From Psychrosphaera algicola (GTDB taxonomy: Bacteria > Pseudomonadota > Gammaproteobacteria > Enterobacterales > Alteromonadaceae), in contig NZ_JAQOMS010000002.1 of assembly GCF_028401425.1 (NCBI RefSeq), positions 4,278,001-4,342,000 of the forward strand: 64,000 nt of DNA, given 5' to 3'. Shown here in pieces: positions 32,343 through 43,797 of this stretch. A model generated the notes under the pieces. It was not told where the DNA came from. It did no database searches and saw nothing but the letters and a program-made list of their open reading frames with translations. Position 1 is the stretch's first letter; the number at the start of each line of letters is the position of its first letter. Both the position numbers and the translations under genes were made by a program.

Positions 32343-34930
32343 GTGTTTACCAATATAATTACAAAATCAAACATAAAGTCATTTAGAGTGGCTTTAACGT
32401 TGCTAACATGTTTTTGCGTATTAGCTATCTCTGGGTGTTTTGGTGTCAGTAGCGATAACGAACTGCCTAAAACCACTAATGAAACAAATCCACAGGTAAC
32501 AGAAACCGAGCAGGAACCAGAATACGTCGGTTTGTCACCACTTCATACTGACGGTATTAAATGGGTCAATGCCGACAACGAAGCCGTTATTTTAAAAGGA
32601 ACTAACTTAGGTAACTGGTTGTTACATGAGTTTTGGATGATGAACCAATCATCAAATACCGTTGCCACCGATCAATGTAGACTTGAAGCCACATTAGACG
32701 AACGATTTGGGTTTGAAGAGCGCGAACGTCTCCTTGATATGTTTCGTGATAATTGGATAGCGGAGCGCGATTGGGATGTCATGCAGAGCTTTGGACTTAA
32801 TGTGATCCGTCTGCCGTTTGTTTGGAATGTGATTGAAGATGAGCATAACCCTAAAACACTCCGTGCAGATGCCTTAGCAGTACATTGATTATGCCATCGA
32901 ACAAGCAGAAGCCCACGGTATGTATGTGATCTTAGACTTGCATGGCGCTGTTGGTTCACAGGGCTGGCCAGATCATTCAGGTTGTGCCGATAAAAATTTA
33001 TACTGGAGCACACCTGAATACCAAGAACGTACAACTTGGTTATGGCAACAAATCGCTGAGCGGTATAAATACAACGGTACGGTAGCGGGTTATGGTTTAT
33101 TAAACGAACCATGGGGTACAGACGCCGCTAACTTAGCATCAGTAATGTTGGATTTATATGCCGAACTGCGCGAAGCCGATGAAAACAAAATTATTATTCT
33201 ACCAGGGCACCATTCTGGGATTGATGAATACGGCCATCCTGACTCATTTAACGGTACTAATGTCGCTTATGAAATGCACTTTTATCCGGGCATATTTGGT
33301 TGGGGTGACCCCACCTATGAAACTCATCGTGACTGGTTAACTTGCGGTGAAGCTGGGAATGAAGGCATTTGCCAATGGCAGGCCAAAATGGCCAATTTAG
33401 AGTCTCCATTATTAGTCGGTGAATTCCAACCATGGGCAAGTACCGGCTATGAATTTGGTGGCGAAAACACCCGTGCTACCTATGACAAATTTGGTGCGTT
33501 AAATTGGGCTGCAACTAACTGGTCTTATAAAGTATTAACCGGAGGCGGCGGTCAAGGTAATGGTACGTGGGGCATGGTCACCAATAAAAAATCTGGTTTA
33601 GGGTTGGTAGCTAAAGCTAGTACTTGGGCATGTCCTTAGTTGGGACAGTGAACTTAGTACCGCATGTGAAATTGGCGCGGACACCATTACCCCGCAAGCA
33701 GAAGGCACGCAGACCTACTATTTTGTTGTTAAATTTGGTGCTTGTTGCGATGGCAACCTCGACATTAGTTTAGACAAACTTAGTTTGGTTGATGAAGACA
33801 ATAATGAAGTTTTATTAAATGGTAATTTTGGTTCTGACAGCAACTGGACTCAATGGTCGGCGAGCGCGGCACCAGCCATTAATTTTAATGAAACTGACGT
33901 TGCCTTAGCGCCAACAAATGCCGACGGCCCCGTTCTTAGAATGACAGGAACGACAGATGCAACTGTGACTGAATTTAACGGCGGTGTTTACCAAGCAATT
34001 ACACTAGAAAGCGGTAAAAACTATACCTTATCTGGTGTGTTTAAAGACAACGCAAGTGCTAATGCTCATGGGGAATTTTATATTGTCGCCACGATGCCTG
34101 AAAACGGCGTTGATATTCTTGAAGAGGCGGCTCTGCCAAGTGTCGACTTTGTCAATGCGCCAATTGAAGAAATCGAAGCTGTATTCCAATTATATGGCTC
34201 AATATCCTATGAAATTCATCAGCCACTGTTTGATGCGATGACAGCCGAAGCGCCTTCAAACTTATATACACTGCCGGCAAAACCTACTGGATTCACTGCA
34301 CAAATGGCTGACTCTGGGGCCATGTTAAGTTGGAATGCAAACCTAGAAACGGATGTGACTGGATACCATGTCTACCGAAGTGTTAACAACAATAGCAGTT
34401 ATCAACTTTTTGCTGAGAATGTTGCTAGCCTTAGCTATCTCGATGAAACAGTTATCGACAATAACTTATATTTTTATAAAGTCAGCGCCGTTGACGCAGA
34501 AGACATTAGTTATGGCAGTGACGAGATAAGCGTAGGTGAATTAGTTCAAGCCATACCAGGTACTGTAGAAGCCGAAAACTGGACCACAATGAACGGGTTT
34601 GAAGTAGAAGCGACAGCAGATGCCGGCGGCGGTAAAAACACCGGTTTTGCCCATCTAGGTGACTGGCTTGAATATGCCGTAAACATCGAAAGTGCGGGTG
34701 ATTATCTTGTTGAATATCGACTTGCCACCGAAAGCGGCAGCACAGGATTTACCTTAAAATTGAATGATGAGGTTATCGACACTGTAGCGGTTGATGCGAC
34801 TGGCGGGTGGCAAACTTGGGCGACCCAAAGCACAACAATTAGCTTGCCTGCAGGTGAGCATATCCTTCGAATTGAAGCATTAGGTGAGCAGTGGAACCTC
34901 AATTGGATCCGATTTTCTAAGACTCAATAA
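32343..34930 (+). CDS. GH5 exo-beta-1,3-glucanase-like lipoprotein with FN3 and CBM6
   Basis: GTG start with RBS AGGAG, lipobox ISGCFG. The GH5 barrel opens with LKGTNLGNWLLHEFW, as in the exo-beta-1,3-glucanase branch. The acid/base Glu is in GYGLLNEPWG, the nucleophile Glu in LLVGEFQPWAS, and an intermediate His in YEMHFYPG. A carbohydrate-binding jelly roll follows (about residues 450-600), then an FN3 module (PTGFTAQMADSGAMLSWNA) and a C-terminal CBM6 (VEAENWTTMNGFEVEATADAGGGKN). About 860 residues. Breaks at 32873 (CCTTAGC, RADAWQYIDYAIEQ) and 33636 (CCTTAGT, ACPGWDSELS) are both CCTGG sites. It probably trims beta-1,3-glucan at the cell surface before uptake. Confidence 0.82.
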
Positions 34931-35073
34931 TACAAGGATTTAGCTAAATCCAACTTAGCAATATCGCAGCACTTTAGGTGCTGCGGTAGCCGCTTTCCAT
35001 TTTAACCGCTTTTTCAAATGCAAAAATTAGCGATATGACATTAATTAAATCAAATATTAAAAAGAGTTTTCCA

Positions 35074-36524
35074 ATGTATAAGATAAAGTTAAAAAACTAG
35101 CCACCCTGTTGTCACTAGTTTGCCTAGTATCGACAGGACTTCTGTATGCGAGCGAACGCAACGCCAAAGGTGTCGATGTTTATACGACCGCCAAAGACAC
35201 AACACTGCGTTTGCAACTTACCGATAGCAAATCCCTTAAACCTCGTGTTCAGCCTACGGAAGGTGAAATTTCGATATTTGTTAATCCAAATAAACGATTT
35301 CAAAAAGTTTTGGGCATTGGCGGCGCAATAACCGATGCCAGTGCAGAAGTATTTGCCAAATTGCCCGCAGCAAAACAAACCGAACTATTAAAAGCGTATT
35401 ACGACCCAAAAGAAGGTATTGGTTACTCATTAACGCGTACCACAATTCATAGCTCTGACTTTGGTAGTGGCAGTCACACTTATATAAAAGAAGGCGATAA
35501 GTCACTTAAAAGCTTTAACATCAGCCATGACCGCCAGTACCGTATTCCTATGATAAAAAGAGCAATTGCAACCGCCGGTGGAGAGTTAATGCTTTATGCC
35601 AGTCCATGGAGCGCACCTGCCTTTATGAAGAGTAACAATAACATGTTGCAAGGTGGGAAGTTGTTACCAGAGTATTACGATACATGGGCAACTTATTTCA
35701 CTAAATTTATTCAAGCCTATGAAGCCGAAGGTATGCCAATTTGGGGCGTGACGATTCAAAACGAGCCGATGGCAACGCAACGTTGGGAATCTATGATATA
35801 CACCGCTGAAGAAGAGCGTGATTTTTTAAAAAACCACTTAGGTCCTGTAATGGAAAAAGCAGGTTATGGCGATAAAAATATCGTAGTTTGGGATCATAAC
35901 CGTGACCTAATCACCAATCGCGCGAACGTCATTTTTGACGATCCTGAAGCCGCTAAATACGCCTTGGGAATTGGTTTTCATTGGTACGAAACCTGGGCTG
36001 GTGGCGAAACGATGCACGATAATTTAGCACTTATTAATGAATCATATCCAAATATGAATCTTTTGTTTACGGAAGGGACAGTAGAAGGGTTTAGAGCAGA
36101 TCGTTACCAATACTGGCCAAACGCAGAACGTTATGGCCATTCAATGATTAACGACTTTAATAGAGGTACTGTTGGCTGGACCGATTGGAATATTCTATTA
36201 GATCAAAACGGCGGTCCTAACCATGTAAGTAACTTCTGCTTTGCTCCAATCCATGCCGACACAGACAGTGGCGAGCTTATTTATACGCCAACCTATTATT
36301 ACATCGGCCATTTTTCTAAATTTGTTAAACCAAACGCCCAGCGAATGAGTACTAGCAGCAGCCGCAGTGTTTTATTAGCAACCTCGTTTGTAAATGAAGA
36401 CAATAAAATGGCTACGATTGTTATGAATCAGACCGACAAAGAAATTAAGTACAACTTTTTTGTCGAAGACCAACAGACCATACTGACCATTCCAGCAAGG
36501 GCCATGCAGACTCTGGTTTATTAA
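35074..36524 (+). CDS. GH30 glycoside hydrolase, probable beta-1,6-glucanase/glucosidase
   Basis: Secreted enzyme of clan GH-A. Signs: GIGGAITDASAEVFAKLP at the N-terminal strand, WSAPAFMKSNNNM, the acid/base in WGVTIQNEPMA, the nucleophile in LLFTEGTVEG, and the flanking beta-sandwich (FAPIHADTDSGEL, IGHFSKFVKPNA, TIPARAMQTLVY). About 480 residues. GH30 subfamilies 1 and 3 act on beta-glucosides including beta-1,6-glucan, which would remove the branches of laminarin; subfamily is not decided here. The frame breaks near 35092 (A-run one short), so the signal peptide KKLATLLSLVCLVSTGLLYA rejoins ATG 35074. Confidence 0.83.
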
Positions 36525-36554
36525 AATTTAGAGAGCAGTGCAGGGAGATAATAT

Positions 36555-36640
36555 AAGGCGTAAACCTGTGGGGTCAAAACCTGTGGGGTCAGAGTCGCTG
36601 ATTTAAAACCTGTGGGGTCAGAGTCGCTGATTTTATAATT
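36555..36640. repeat. three short repeats of CCTGTGGGGTCAGAGTCGCTGATTT type
   Basis: AACCTGTGGGGTCA occurs three times. The second and third copies extend through GAGTCGCTGATTT. Sequences of this type commonly flank REP-associated (RAYT) transposase genes in related marine bacteria; no transposase is present here. Confidence 0.6.
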
Positions 36641-36945
36641 TCCTCTGCACTTGGTTGGAGATCCCTAATATCGCTGTGGCTCGACTCATATTACAAGCTA
36701 GGGAATGACGTTTTTTGTTCTGGTTATTGTGAGCCAATTTACTGCGAATTATGAATTTCCTCTGCACTTGGTTGGAGGTTCCAAATATCGCTCCGCTCTT
36801 TTGGAATGACGTTTTTTATTCTGGTTATTGTGAGCTAATTTAGGGCGAGTTATGAACTTCCTCTGCACTTGGTTGGAGATCCCTAATATCGCTGTGGCTC
36901 TTTGGGGATGACGTTTTTTTCTGTTTTGTTCAGTTGATGGTTTTT
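36636..36945. repeat. three tandem copies of a ~105-bp dispersed repeat
   Basis: Units begin about 36640, 36754 and 36855. Each has CCTCTGCACTTGGTTGGAG, then ATATCGCT, then ATGACGTTTTTT. The same unit recurs near 37235 and, in the opposite orientation, at several places between 53750 and 54970 and near 56750. Apparent ORFs inside are not genes. Confidence 0.8.
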
Positions 36946-36954
36946 CTTTAAAAT

Positions 36955-37352
36955 AAAGTTTTATCACTCCTAAAGTTCAGGCTGCAGATAACTTCGTTTA
37001 AATCCCCTTAGTTGAGATTTATATCTCGAAGTGAACGGCAGGGACGCCGTTGCAAGGAATGTGCATAGGGATGTGCGTACATTCCGTCTTCGACGATAAT
37101 ATAAATCTTAAATAAGGAGTAGGGATTTAGCCGAAAGCGGCCTTTTGCCTACTTTTGGGGCTGTTGCAAAAGTATGGTCGACGCAGTCGAAATAGCTGCC
37201 CGCAGGGCAAAGAAAAGCGCAGCCTGCAAGGCGAATTATGACATTCCTCTGCACTTGGTTGGAGATCCCAAATATCGCTTTGGCTCGACTCATATTACAA
37301 GCTAGGGAATGACGTTTTTTGTTCTGAAATTATGAGCCAATTAAAAGCGAAT
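36955..37352 (-). repeat. composite dispersed repeat element, inverted copy
   Basis: Contains, in inverted orientation, the same blocks as 53,935-54,300 and 54,515-54,900: GAGATATAAATCTC and AACGGC/GCCGTT small palindromes, the GTCGACGCAGTCGAAATAGC block, and a terminal copy of the 105-bp unit. No coding sequence is supported. Confidence 0.75.
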
Positions 37353-37354
37353 TA

Positions 37355-38539
37355 TTAACGTCCCACCTCTAAGGCCGACTTTCTAAACTGTGACGGTGTT
37401 ACGTCTTCAAATTTCTTAAAAAACGTATAAAACACTGACTTGCTGTTAAACCCAACGGCTAGGTAAATGTCGGTAATGGTGTCCTTTTTATGAGTGGGAT
37501 CACTTAGCATTTTTTGGCTTCTTCAATTCGGTATTTATTAATAAATTCGTAGAAGTTAATACCAAAATGCCGATTGATTAACATAGAAAGATCGCGAGAG
37601 GTAATTTCTAACGCCGACGCTAAACTGTCCAATGTAATATCTGGGTCCATAAACGCTTTGTTGTCTTTCATTTTCACGTCAATTTCAGTGGCAATTTCGG
37701 GATTCACAAATTGATCATCCACCGGTTTTGTCGCCGGTTCTTTATAGGTAACCTGCTCAAAGGTCAAAAAGTGGCGAATGGCAGTAAAGACCAGCAAGTT
37801 CACTAAAACAAAAGACAGATAATTTCCGGTTAAACCAATTTGTGAAAATACCGAATTTCCAATAGGGGTGAATAAGCTAATAATTTTTGCCATTACCAAA
37901 ACGGTCTCTGAAAACATCACTGCCATAAATCCATAGACAAGGCCATTTAGCCAATTGGTGTGGACCTTGTCTATGTTGGAATAGGTATCTTGTAATAAAT
38001 ATCTGTAGCGTCTAATCATGATCACGCAGGCAATGGCATAAAATACTCGTAATCCTTTATTGAACAATTCTAAGCTGACATAACCCGTATCATAGACAAA
38101 AGACTCTTTGATAAGCATGACTTGGCGTTCGTCGAAGGTATGACTGTAAAACGTTGTTGAAATGAAAACGAGGTAAATAATAAGGGGCACGATATGAAGG
38201 ATGTCGATTTTTCTTAAACTAAAATCCTTAAAAACTAATGATTTAATACATAAAAATAACAAGGGACCGTCTAAGTAATACGCCATCTGTAGAATAAAAT
38301 ATAAGCTAAGGCCATTCATATCTGACTTGTACCTTAAACTCGGCACCCCACATAATCAGCTCGTTTGCTGGGATCAAAGCATGGGCAAAGAGGAAGGCCG
38401 ACAGGAACATTGCCGTTTTTACATTCTTTGTATTTGTAACGTAAAGTAAAACCCCAAAAAACAAACACTGCATCGTTGTCATCAACAACATGACGTCATG
38501 AAAGTTGAATAAAACAGATTGGAATTCAAAAGGCTTCAT
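37355..38539 (-). CDS. membrane-bound AraC-family transcriptional regulator
   Basis: The N-terminal two thirds is hydrophobic with about seven membrane helices (LFFGVLLYVT, LLFLCIKSLV, IVPLIIYLVFIS, FLVLVNLLVFTA-like). The C-terminal AraC domain carries two HTH motifs (LDSLASALEITSRDLSMLINRHFGINFYEFINKYRIEEAKKML, ITDIYLAVGFNSKSVFYTFFKKFEDVTPSQFR). About 395 residues. Breaks: 38329 (TTAAGG, probably CCTGG giving WYKSD) and 37513 (A-run one short). The stop at 37355 restores the full second HTH. Facing away from prfC and adjacent to the GH30 end of the glucan locus, it may sense glucan breakdown products, but no target site was identified. Confidence 0.8.
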
Positions 38540-38812
38540 CTTTTTCCTTGATAAATGTAGGGGTTAATTTTTTTTACGAGCATAACACGCTTAATCAGGC
38601 ATGTGTCCAGCGCGATATAATATTTTAAAAATTGAAATGATATTGATAAATTACGGCGAGTCGTCCGGTAAATCGACTATAAGGACGCAATTTTAGAATG
38701 ATTGATGGGTACTACATCGGTATTGATTCAGGTATAATTCCGGCCATTGAAATTAATAGGCCAAAAAGACTGAATTTTTGGTGCATTTCCAGCACCATTA
38801 TCTAAGAAAATT

Positions 38813-40402
38813 ATGACAGATTCTCAACTTGCCAAAGAAATCGAGTGCCGACGCACTTTCGCCATCATTTCTCACCCAGATGCCGGTAAAACAACCATTA
38901 CTGAAAAAGTATTGTTGTACGGACAACACCTGCAAACTGCCGGTACAGTAAAAGGTCGTGGCTCAAAACAGCACGCCAAATCTGACTGGATGGAGATGGA
39001 AAAAGATCGTGGTATCTCTATAACAACCTCTGTTATGCAGTTTCCTTATAACGATAATTTAGTCAATCTGCTAGATACTCCAGGACACGAAGACTTCTCT
39101 GAAGATACGTACCGTACGTTGACGGCTGTGGATTCTTGCTTGATGGTGATTGACGCCGCTAAAGGTGTAGAAGACCGAACGCGCAAATTAATGGAAGTCA
39201 CCCGTTTACGTGACACGCCAATCATTACCTTTATGAATAAACTTGACCGTGACATCCGTGATCCGATGGAAGTCATGGACGAAGTTGAAGACGAATTAAA
39301 AATTGCTTGTGCCCCAATAACCTTAGCCAATTGGTTGCGGAAAATTGTTTAAGGGTGTTTACCATATTCATCGTGACGAAGTTATTTTATATAACACGGG
39401 TAAAGGGCACACAATTCAGGACGTTCGCACAATTAAAGGTGTTAATACTCCAGAATTAGACGAAGCCGTTGGTGAAGACTTAGCAGAGCAACTGCGAGAA
39501 GAGCTTGAGCTTGTTATCGGTGCATCTAACGAATTTGATTTAGAACTGTTTTTGGCGGGCGAATTAACCCCAGTATTTTTTGGTACAGCCTTAGGTAACT
39601 TTGGCGTTGACCATATGCTAGACGGCCTAACTGAGTGGGCGCCAACGCCTATGCCTCGGGATACTAATGAACGCCAAGTTGTTGCAAGTGAAGCTGATTT
39701 CAGCGGTTTTGTATTTAAAATCCAAGCCAACATGGACCCTAAACACCGAGACCGCGTGGCATTTATGCGGATTGTCTCAGGTAAGTATGAAAAGGGCATG
39801 AAGATGAAGCATGTACGTTTAGGTAAAGACGTACGGATTTCAGATGCATTGACCTTTGTAGCCGGAGACCGTTCAGCCGTTGAAGAGGCATTTCTGGGGA
39901 TATTATTGGGTTACATAACCACGGTACGATTCAGATTGGCGATACATTCACGCAAGGTGAGGCATTTAAGTTTGCGGGCATTCCAAACTTTGCGCCGGAG
40001 TTATTCCGCCGTATTCGTTTAAAAGATCCACTGAAACAGAAGCAGTTATTAAAAGGCTTAATCCAGTTATCGGAAGAAGGTGCTGTGCAAGTATTTAGAC
40101 CGATGCAAAACAACGATTTGATCGTTGGTGCGGTTGGTGTCTTGCAGTTTGACGTTGTTGTTCAGCGTCTTAAATCTGAATATAACGTCGAGGCGATTTA
40201 CGAACCTGTCAATGTTGCTACAGCACGCTGGGTTGAATGCGAAGACGTGAAAAAGTTTGAAGACTTTAAACGCAAATGCGCGACAAACTTAGCACTCGAC
40301 GGTGGTGATAACTTGACCTATATCGCGCCGACTCGCGTAAATTTAAACCTGTCGATGGAACGTTATCCAGAAGTCTCATTCTTGGAAACAAGAGAGCACT
40401 AA
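38813..40402 (+). CDS. prfC: peptide chain release factor 3
   Basis: A translational GTPase that recycles RF1/RF2. G1 SHPDAGKTT, G2 region KGRGSKQHAKSDWMEMEKDRGISITTS, G3 DTPGHEDFSEDTYRTL, G4 FMNKLDRD. About 529 residues, exactly the family length once repaired. Breaks: 39322 (ACCTTAGCCAATTGG for ACC TGG CCA ATT GGT, giving APITWPIGCGKLFKGVYH) and 39896 (TTTCTGGGGAT for TTT CCT GGG GAT, giving EEAFPGDIIGLHNHGTIQIGDT). This housekeeping gene is the clearest case showing that the breaks are artefacts. Confidence 0.92.
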
Positions 40403-40479
40403 ACCAAACAAATGAGATGCAGCCTTAGGCGTTGCATCTGTTTTTACTTTTTCTCGCGACGAGCAAAGGCATTTTGAAT

Positions 40480-42216
40480 ATGAACATTTTTCAGTTAGTA
40501 CAAGATAGATTTAAACAAGCGTTAACAAAAATTGAAGGAGCCGAAGGTGCTGCTGCGCCAATGGCTCGAAGCAATCGCCCTGAATTTGGAGAATACCAAT
40601 TTAATGGTGCTATGGGGTTAGCGAAAAAGCTAAAATCAAACCCTCGAGAAATTGCCGCAAAAATTTTGGACGCTGTTGAATTAGACGATTTAGCTGAAAG
40701 CTTAGAGATTGCCGGTCCTGGTTTTATTAATGTAAAGCTAAAGCCTCAATGGCTAGGTGAGCAAATTACTGCTGCGTTAACCGATCCAAGATTAGCGGTA
40801 GAAAAAGAGCCTGAACAAACAGTAGTAGTTGACTTGTCGTCACCAAATCTAGCGAAAGAAATGCACGTTGGCCATTTGCGTTCAACCATCATTGGTGACT
40901 CAGTGGCTCGAGTAATTGAGTTTTTAGGTCACAAGGTTATTCGTCAAAATCACATGGGTGATTGGGGCACACAGTTTGGTATGTTGATTGCGCATTTGCA
41001 AGACAAGTTATTGTCTGAAAACGTTGCAACAACTGCGTTGTCAGATTTGGAAGACTTTTATCGCGAAGCTAAAATTAGGTTTGATGAAGAAGAAGGTTTT
41101 GCCAATCGAGCTCGCGAGTACGTGGTTAAATTGCAAGGCGGTGACCAAGAATGCCTTACGTTGTGGCAACAATTTATCGATGTATCGATTCAACACAGCG
41201 AAGAAGTTTACGCCAAATTGAATGTTAATCTAAAACACGAAGATATCATGGGTGAAAGTGCATATAACCCAATGTTAGCCGGCATAGTTGCAGACTTGAA
41301 AGCGAAAGGCATAGCCGTTGAAGACCAAGGTGCTCAGGTTGTATTTCTTGATGAAATGAAAAATAAAGAAGGCGAACCTGCCGTCTTTATAATTGAAAAA
41401 TCAGGTGGTGGTTTTTTATATTCAACAACCGATTTAGCGGCAATGAAATACCGTTCATTTGACTTAAACGCAGACCGTATCATTATCTTCACTGACGCTC
41501 GTCAAGCTTTGCACTTTAAGCAAGCTGAAATGGTTGGCCGTAAAGGTGGATTACTAAAAGCTGAAACGAGCTACGAACACGGCCCATTTGGTATGATGTT
41601 GGGTAAAGATGGCAAGCCATTTAAAACCCGTACTGGCGGCACAGTTAAACTAGCGGACTTGTTAGATGAAGCGGTTGAGCGTGCAGAAAAACTACTGTCA
41701 GAACGCGAAAGCAATTTAAGTGCAGATGAGCAAAAAGAAATTGCTCGTAAAGTTGGTATTGGTGCAATTAAGTACGCTGACTTAAGTAAAAACAGAACGA
41801 CCGACTACATTTTCAACTGGGAAACGATGTTGAGCTTTGAAGGCGATACGGCTCCTTATTTGCAATATGCTTATACCAGAGCCATGAGTGTGTTCCGTAA
41901 AGCCGAAATTGATGTTGCTACGTTTAATGCCGAAGTCATTATTACTGAAGCCCAAGAAAAAGCACTGGCCGTTAAGTTATTGCAATTTGTTGAAGCGATT
42001 GCTGGTGTGAGCGCTAATTCAACGCCACATTTGTTGTGTACTTACTTGTATGAATTGTCGAGCTTATTTATGACTTTCTACGAAGCTTGCCCAATGTTAA
42101 AAGACGGCGTAGCAGAAGAAACCAAGTTAAGCCGTATGGCATTAAGTTTGTTAGTTGCCCGTACCCTGAAACAAGGTTTAGAGCTACTCGGCATCGAAAC
42201 AATGGAAAAAATGTAA
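40480..42216 (+). CDS. argS: arginyl-tRNA synthetase
   Basis: Charges tRNA-Arg. Class I motif HVGHLRSTIIGDS (HIGH equivalent), KTRTGGTVKLADLL (KMSK-equivalent region), N-terminal Arg-S additional domain, and C-terminal anticodon-binding DALR domain ending LLGIETMEKM. 578 residues and unbroken. The ATG at 40480 (MNIFQLVQDRF) is chosen over the in-frame start at 40432, which precedes the family N-terminus. An intact CCTGG is present inside it (GPGF, 40,699). Confidence 0.93.
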   Translation: MNIFQLVQDRFKQALTKIEGAEGAAAPMARSNRPEFGEYQFNGAMGLAKKLKSNPREIAAKILDAVELDDLAESLEIAGPGFINVKLKPQWLGEQITAALTDPRLAVEKEPEQTVVVDLSSPNLAKEMHVGHLRSTIIGDSVARVIEFLGHKVIRQNHMGDWGTQFGMLIAHLQDKLLSENVATTALSDLEDFYREAKIRFDEEEGFANRAREYVVKLQGGDQECLTLWQQFIDVSIQHSEEVYAKLNVNLKHEDIMGESAYNPMLAGIVADLKAKGIAVEDQGAQVVFLDEMKNKEGEPAVFIIEKSGGGFLYSTTDLAAMKYRSFDLNADRIIIFTDARQALHFKQAEMVGRKGGLLKAETSYEHGPFGMMLGKDGKPFKTRTGGTVKLADLLDEAVERAEKLLSERESNLSADEQKEIARKVGIGAIKYADLSKNRTTDYIFNWETMLSFEGDTAPYLQYAYTRAMSVFRKAEIDVATFNAEVIITEAQEKALAVKLLQFVEAIAGVSANSTPHLLCTYLYELSSLFMTFYEACPMLKDGVAEETKLSRMALSLLVARTLKQGLELLGIETMEKM

Positions 42217-42256
42217 CCCTCTGATTATTGCCCTTGTTAGGGCATGATTAAGAAGA

Positions 42257-42302
42257 TTAAAAAGCGGGTGATGAAAGTACAATTTCATCACCCGCTTTTT
42301 TG
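42257..42302 (+). terminator. rho-independent terminator of argS
   Basis: A long perfect stem, AAAGCGGGTGATGAAA with TTTCATCACCCGCTTT, around a 6-base loop and followed by TTTTTT. Confidence 0.92.
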
Positions 42303-42354
42303 TCGCTATTGCTTTAATTCTGCGGAACCCTTGTAGGCAAGTATGGCTTAGTCG

Positions 42355-43253
42355 TTAACTTAAATGCTGTTGAAAGAAGTTTACGGTTCTATCCCACGCT
42401 AGGTTGGCATTTTTAGGGTCATACCGACCTGTGGAATCATTATGGAAGCCATGGTTTGCGTTTTCATACATAAACATCTGGTAATCCACCTTGTTCTTTT
42501 TAAGAGACACCTCGTACTCAGGCCATGTGGCATTAACTCGTTTATCAAGTTCAGCCAATTGGATCATCAATGGCGATTTAATGTTGTCACGAATTTCGGC
42601 GGCGGCAGGCGTTCCATAAAATGGTACGCCAGCATTTAGACTATTAGGAATAGTTGCAGCTAACATGTTGACGATATAGCCACCAAAGCAAAAACCAACA
42701 GCACCGAGCTTGCCGTTACTGAGGGCATGGGCTTTTAAAAATTCAGCAGCGGCGACAAAATCTTGTTGAATTTTCGCTTTATCTAGGGAGCGTTGCATTG
42801 CTTTCCCTTCATCGTCATTGCTAGGATATCCGCCTAAAATATGCAGTGCATCGGGCGCAAACGCGACAAAACCGGCTTTGGCTAAACGGCGAGCAACGTC
42901 TTTAACATAAGGATTAAGTCCTCTATTTTCATGAATAACTAGAACAACGGGTAATGGTTTATCAAGGTTTTTGGGGTAACAAAGTATCCTCGACCTTCGC
43001 CATGACCTTTTGGCGAACGGAAGGTCACATAACTCGCTTTGATGGCATCATCATTAAATGAGACTTGCTCGGCAAGGGCATAGTTAGGTAATAACGCAGC
43101 TGAGAGAACCGACATACTTAACCCTATGGTGGCAAGCGTGCCTAAACGTTTTAAAAACGTTCGGCGGTCAATCATGCCGTGCGCGTATTCATCGTACCAA
43201 TCAAAAGCTTCTTGCGGAATAATCGGAGCGGTTTCATTTACTGGTTGAGTCAT
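42355..43253 (-). CDS. dienelactone hydrolase family protein, Tat-type signal
   Basis: An alpha/beta hydrolase. The N-terminus carries a cytoplasmic-looking lead then DRRTFLKRLGTLATIGLSM, a Tat-like twin-arginine signal (RRTFLK). The nucleophile elbow is VGFCFGGYIVN with a Cys nucleophile as in dienelactone hydrolases. Acid and His are probably in AELDKRV and ANHGFHND. About 300 residues. The frame breaks near 42965 (A-run one short: FVTPKNLDKPLPVVLVIHENRGLNPYV). Its substrate is unknown. Stand-alone, minus strand. Confidence 0.82.
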
Positions 43254-43377
43254 TCTTTTCCCTATTGTAGATTGTTAGGCCATAGAACTTTTAAGTCATG
43301 ACTTTACGTCGTAGGTCACAGAAATAAATAATAGAGCAGAACAACAAAGAAGGCTTATTTTATTTCAGCAAAATATT

Positions 43378-43797
43378 CTATTGCTGAGGTTTATTGTTTT
43401 TTGACTTTCGTTTCGTAAACCATCGGCCGATATTTTTAATACAAACATAACCACATAACACGCTAAAAAATAATCGTACCCCTAGGGTTTCGCTAACTGT
43501 TGATGCAACGCCATCGAGGTAATTTTTAATGTCTGTCATTGGGAAAATTAATATAGCGAGACAGCCACAAATAAAGCCATAAACTAATGGGTCCATGCCT
43601 TTAACTAAGCTCATGGATACGGGTTCGTTTTCGACGTGAAAAAATTCTTTAATGGCAGGTTCTGTTTGTTGAGTTTCAAACTTGGTTAATTCAAGTTCGA
43701 TAAGCGCGATTTCCTTAGGAGATGGTTTAACATCCGTATTGGCCAATGCTTCGATGAGTTGTTGTTTGCTGTATTGGGTAAAGTCGGGTGACGTCAT
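43378..43797 (-). CDS. small membrane protein of unknown function
   Basis: 139 residues. The soluble N-terminal half has a helix start (SKQQLIEALANTDVKPSPKEIALIELELTKFE). One clear membrane segment follows (VYGFICGCLAILIFPM), with a second weaker one (LFFSVLCGYVCIKNIG), and a basic tail (RWFTKRKSKNNK). Not recognised as a family. Intact, with a plausible RBS (AAGGAAGGATT, read on the minus strand). It sits between DLH and the octaheme gene with no clear functional link. Confidence 0.65.
   Translation of the reverse strand: MTSPDFTQYSKQQLIEALANTDVKPSPKEIALIELELTKFETQQTEPAIKEFFHVENEPVSMSLVKGMDPLVYGFICGCLAILIFPMTDIKNYLDGVASTVSETLGVRLFFSVLCGYVCIKNIGRWFTKRKSKNNKPQQ

Noticed and set aside
36749..36967. 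Small ORF in the repeat cluster as a protein gene
   Set aside because: Its product is a translation of the 105-bp dispersed repeat. Equivalent ORFs at 37108, 53810 and 54426 arise from other copies in other orientations.
38813..40402. prfC, fba, fbp, eda and other split genes as true pseudogenes
   Set aside because: Too many essential or co-functional genes are broken, each by a single event at CCWGG or a homopolymer, and the sequence rejoins the exact family frame. Sequencing error is far more likely.
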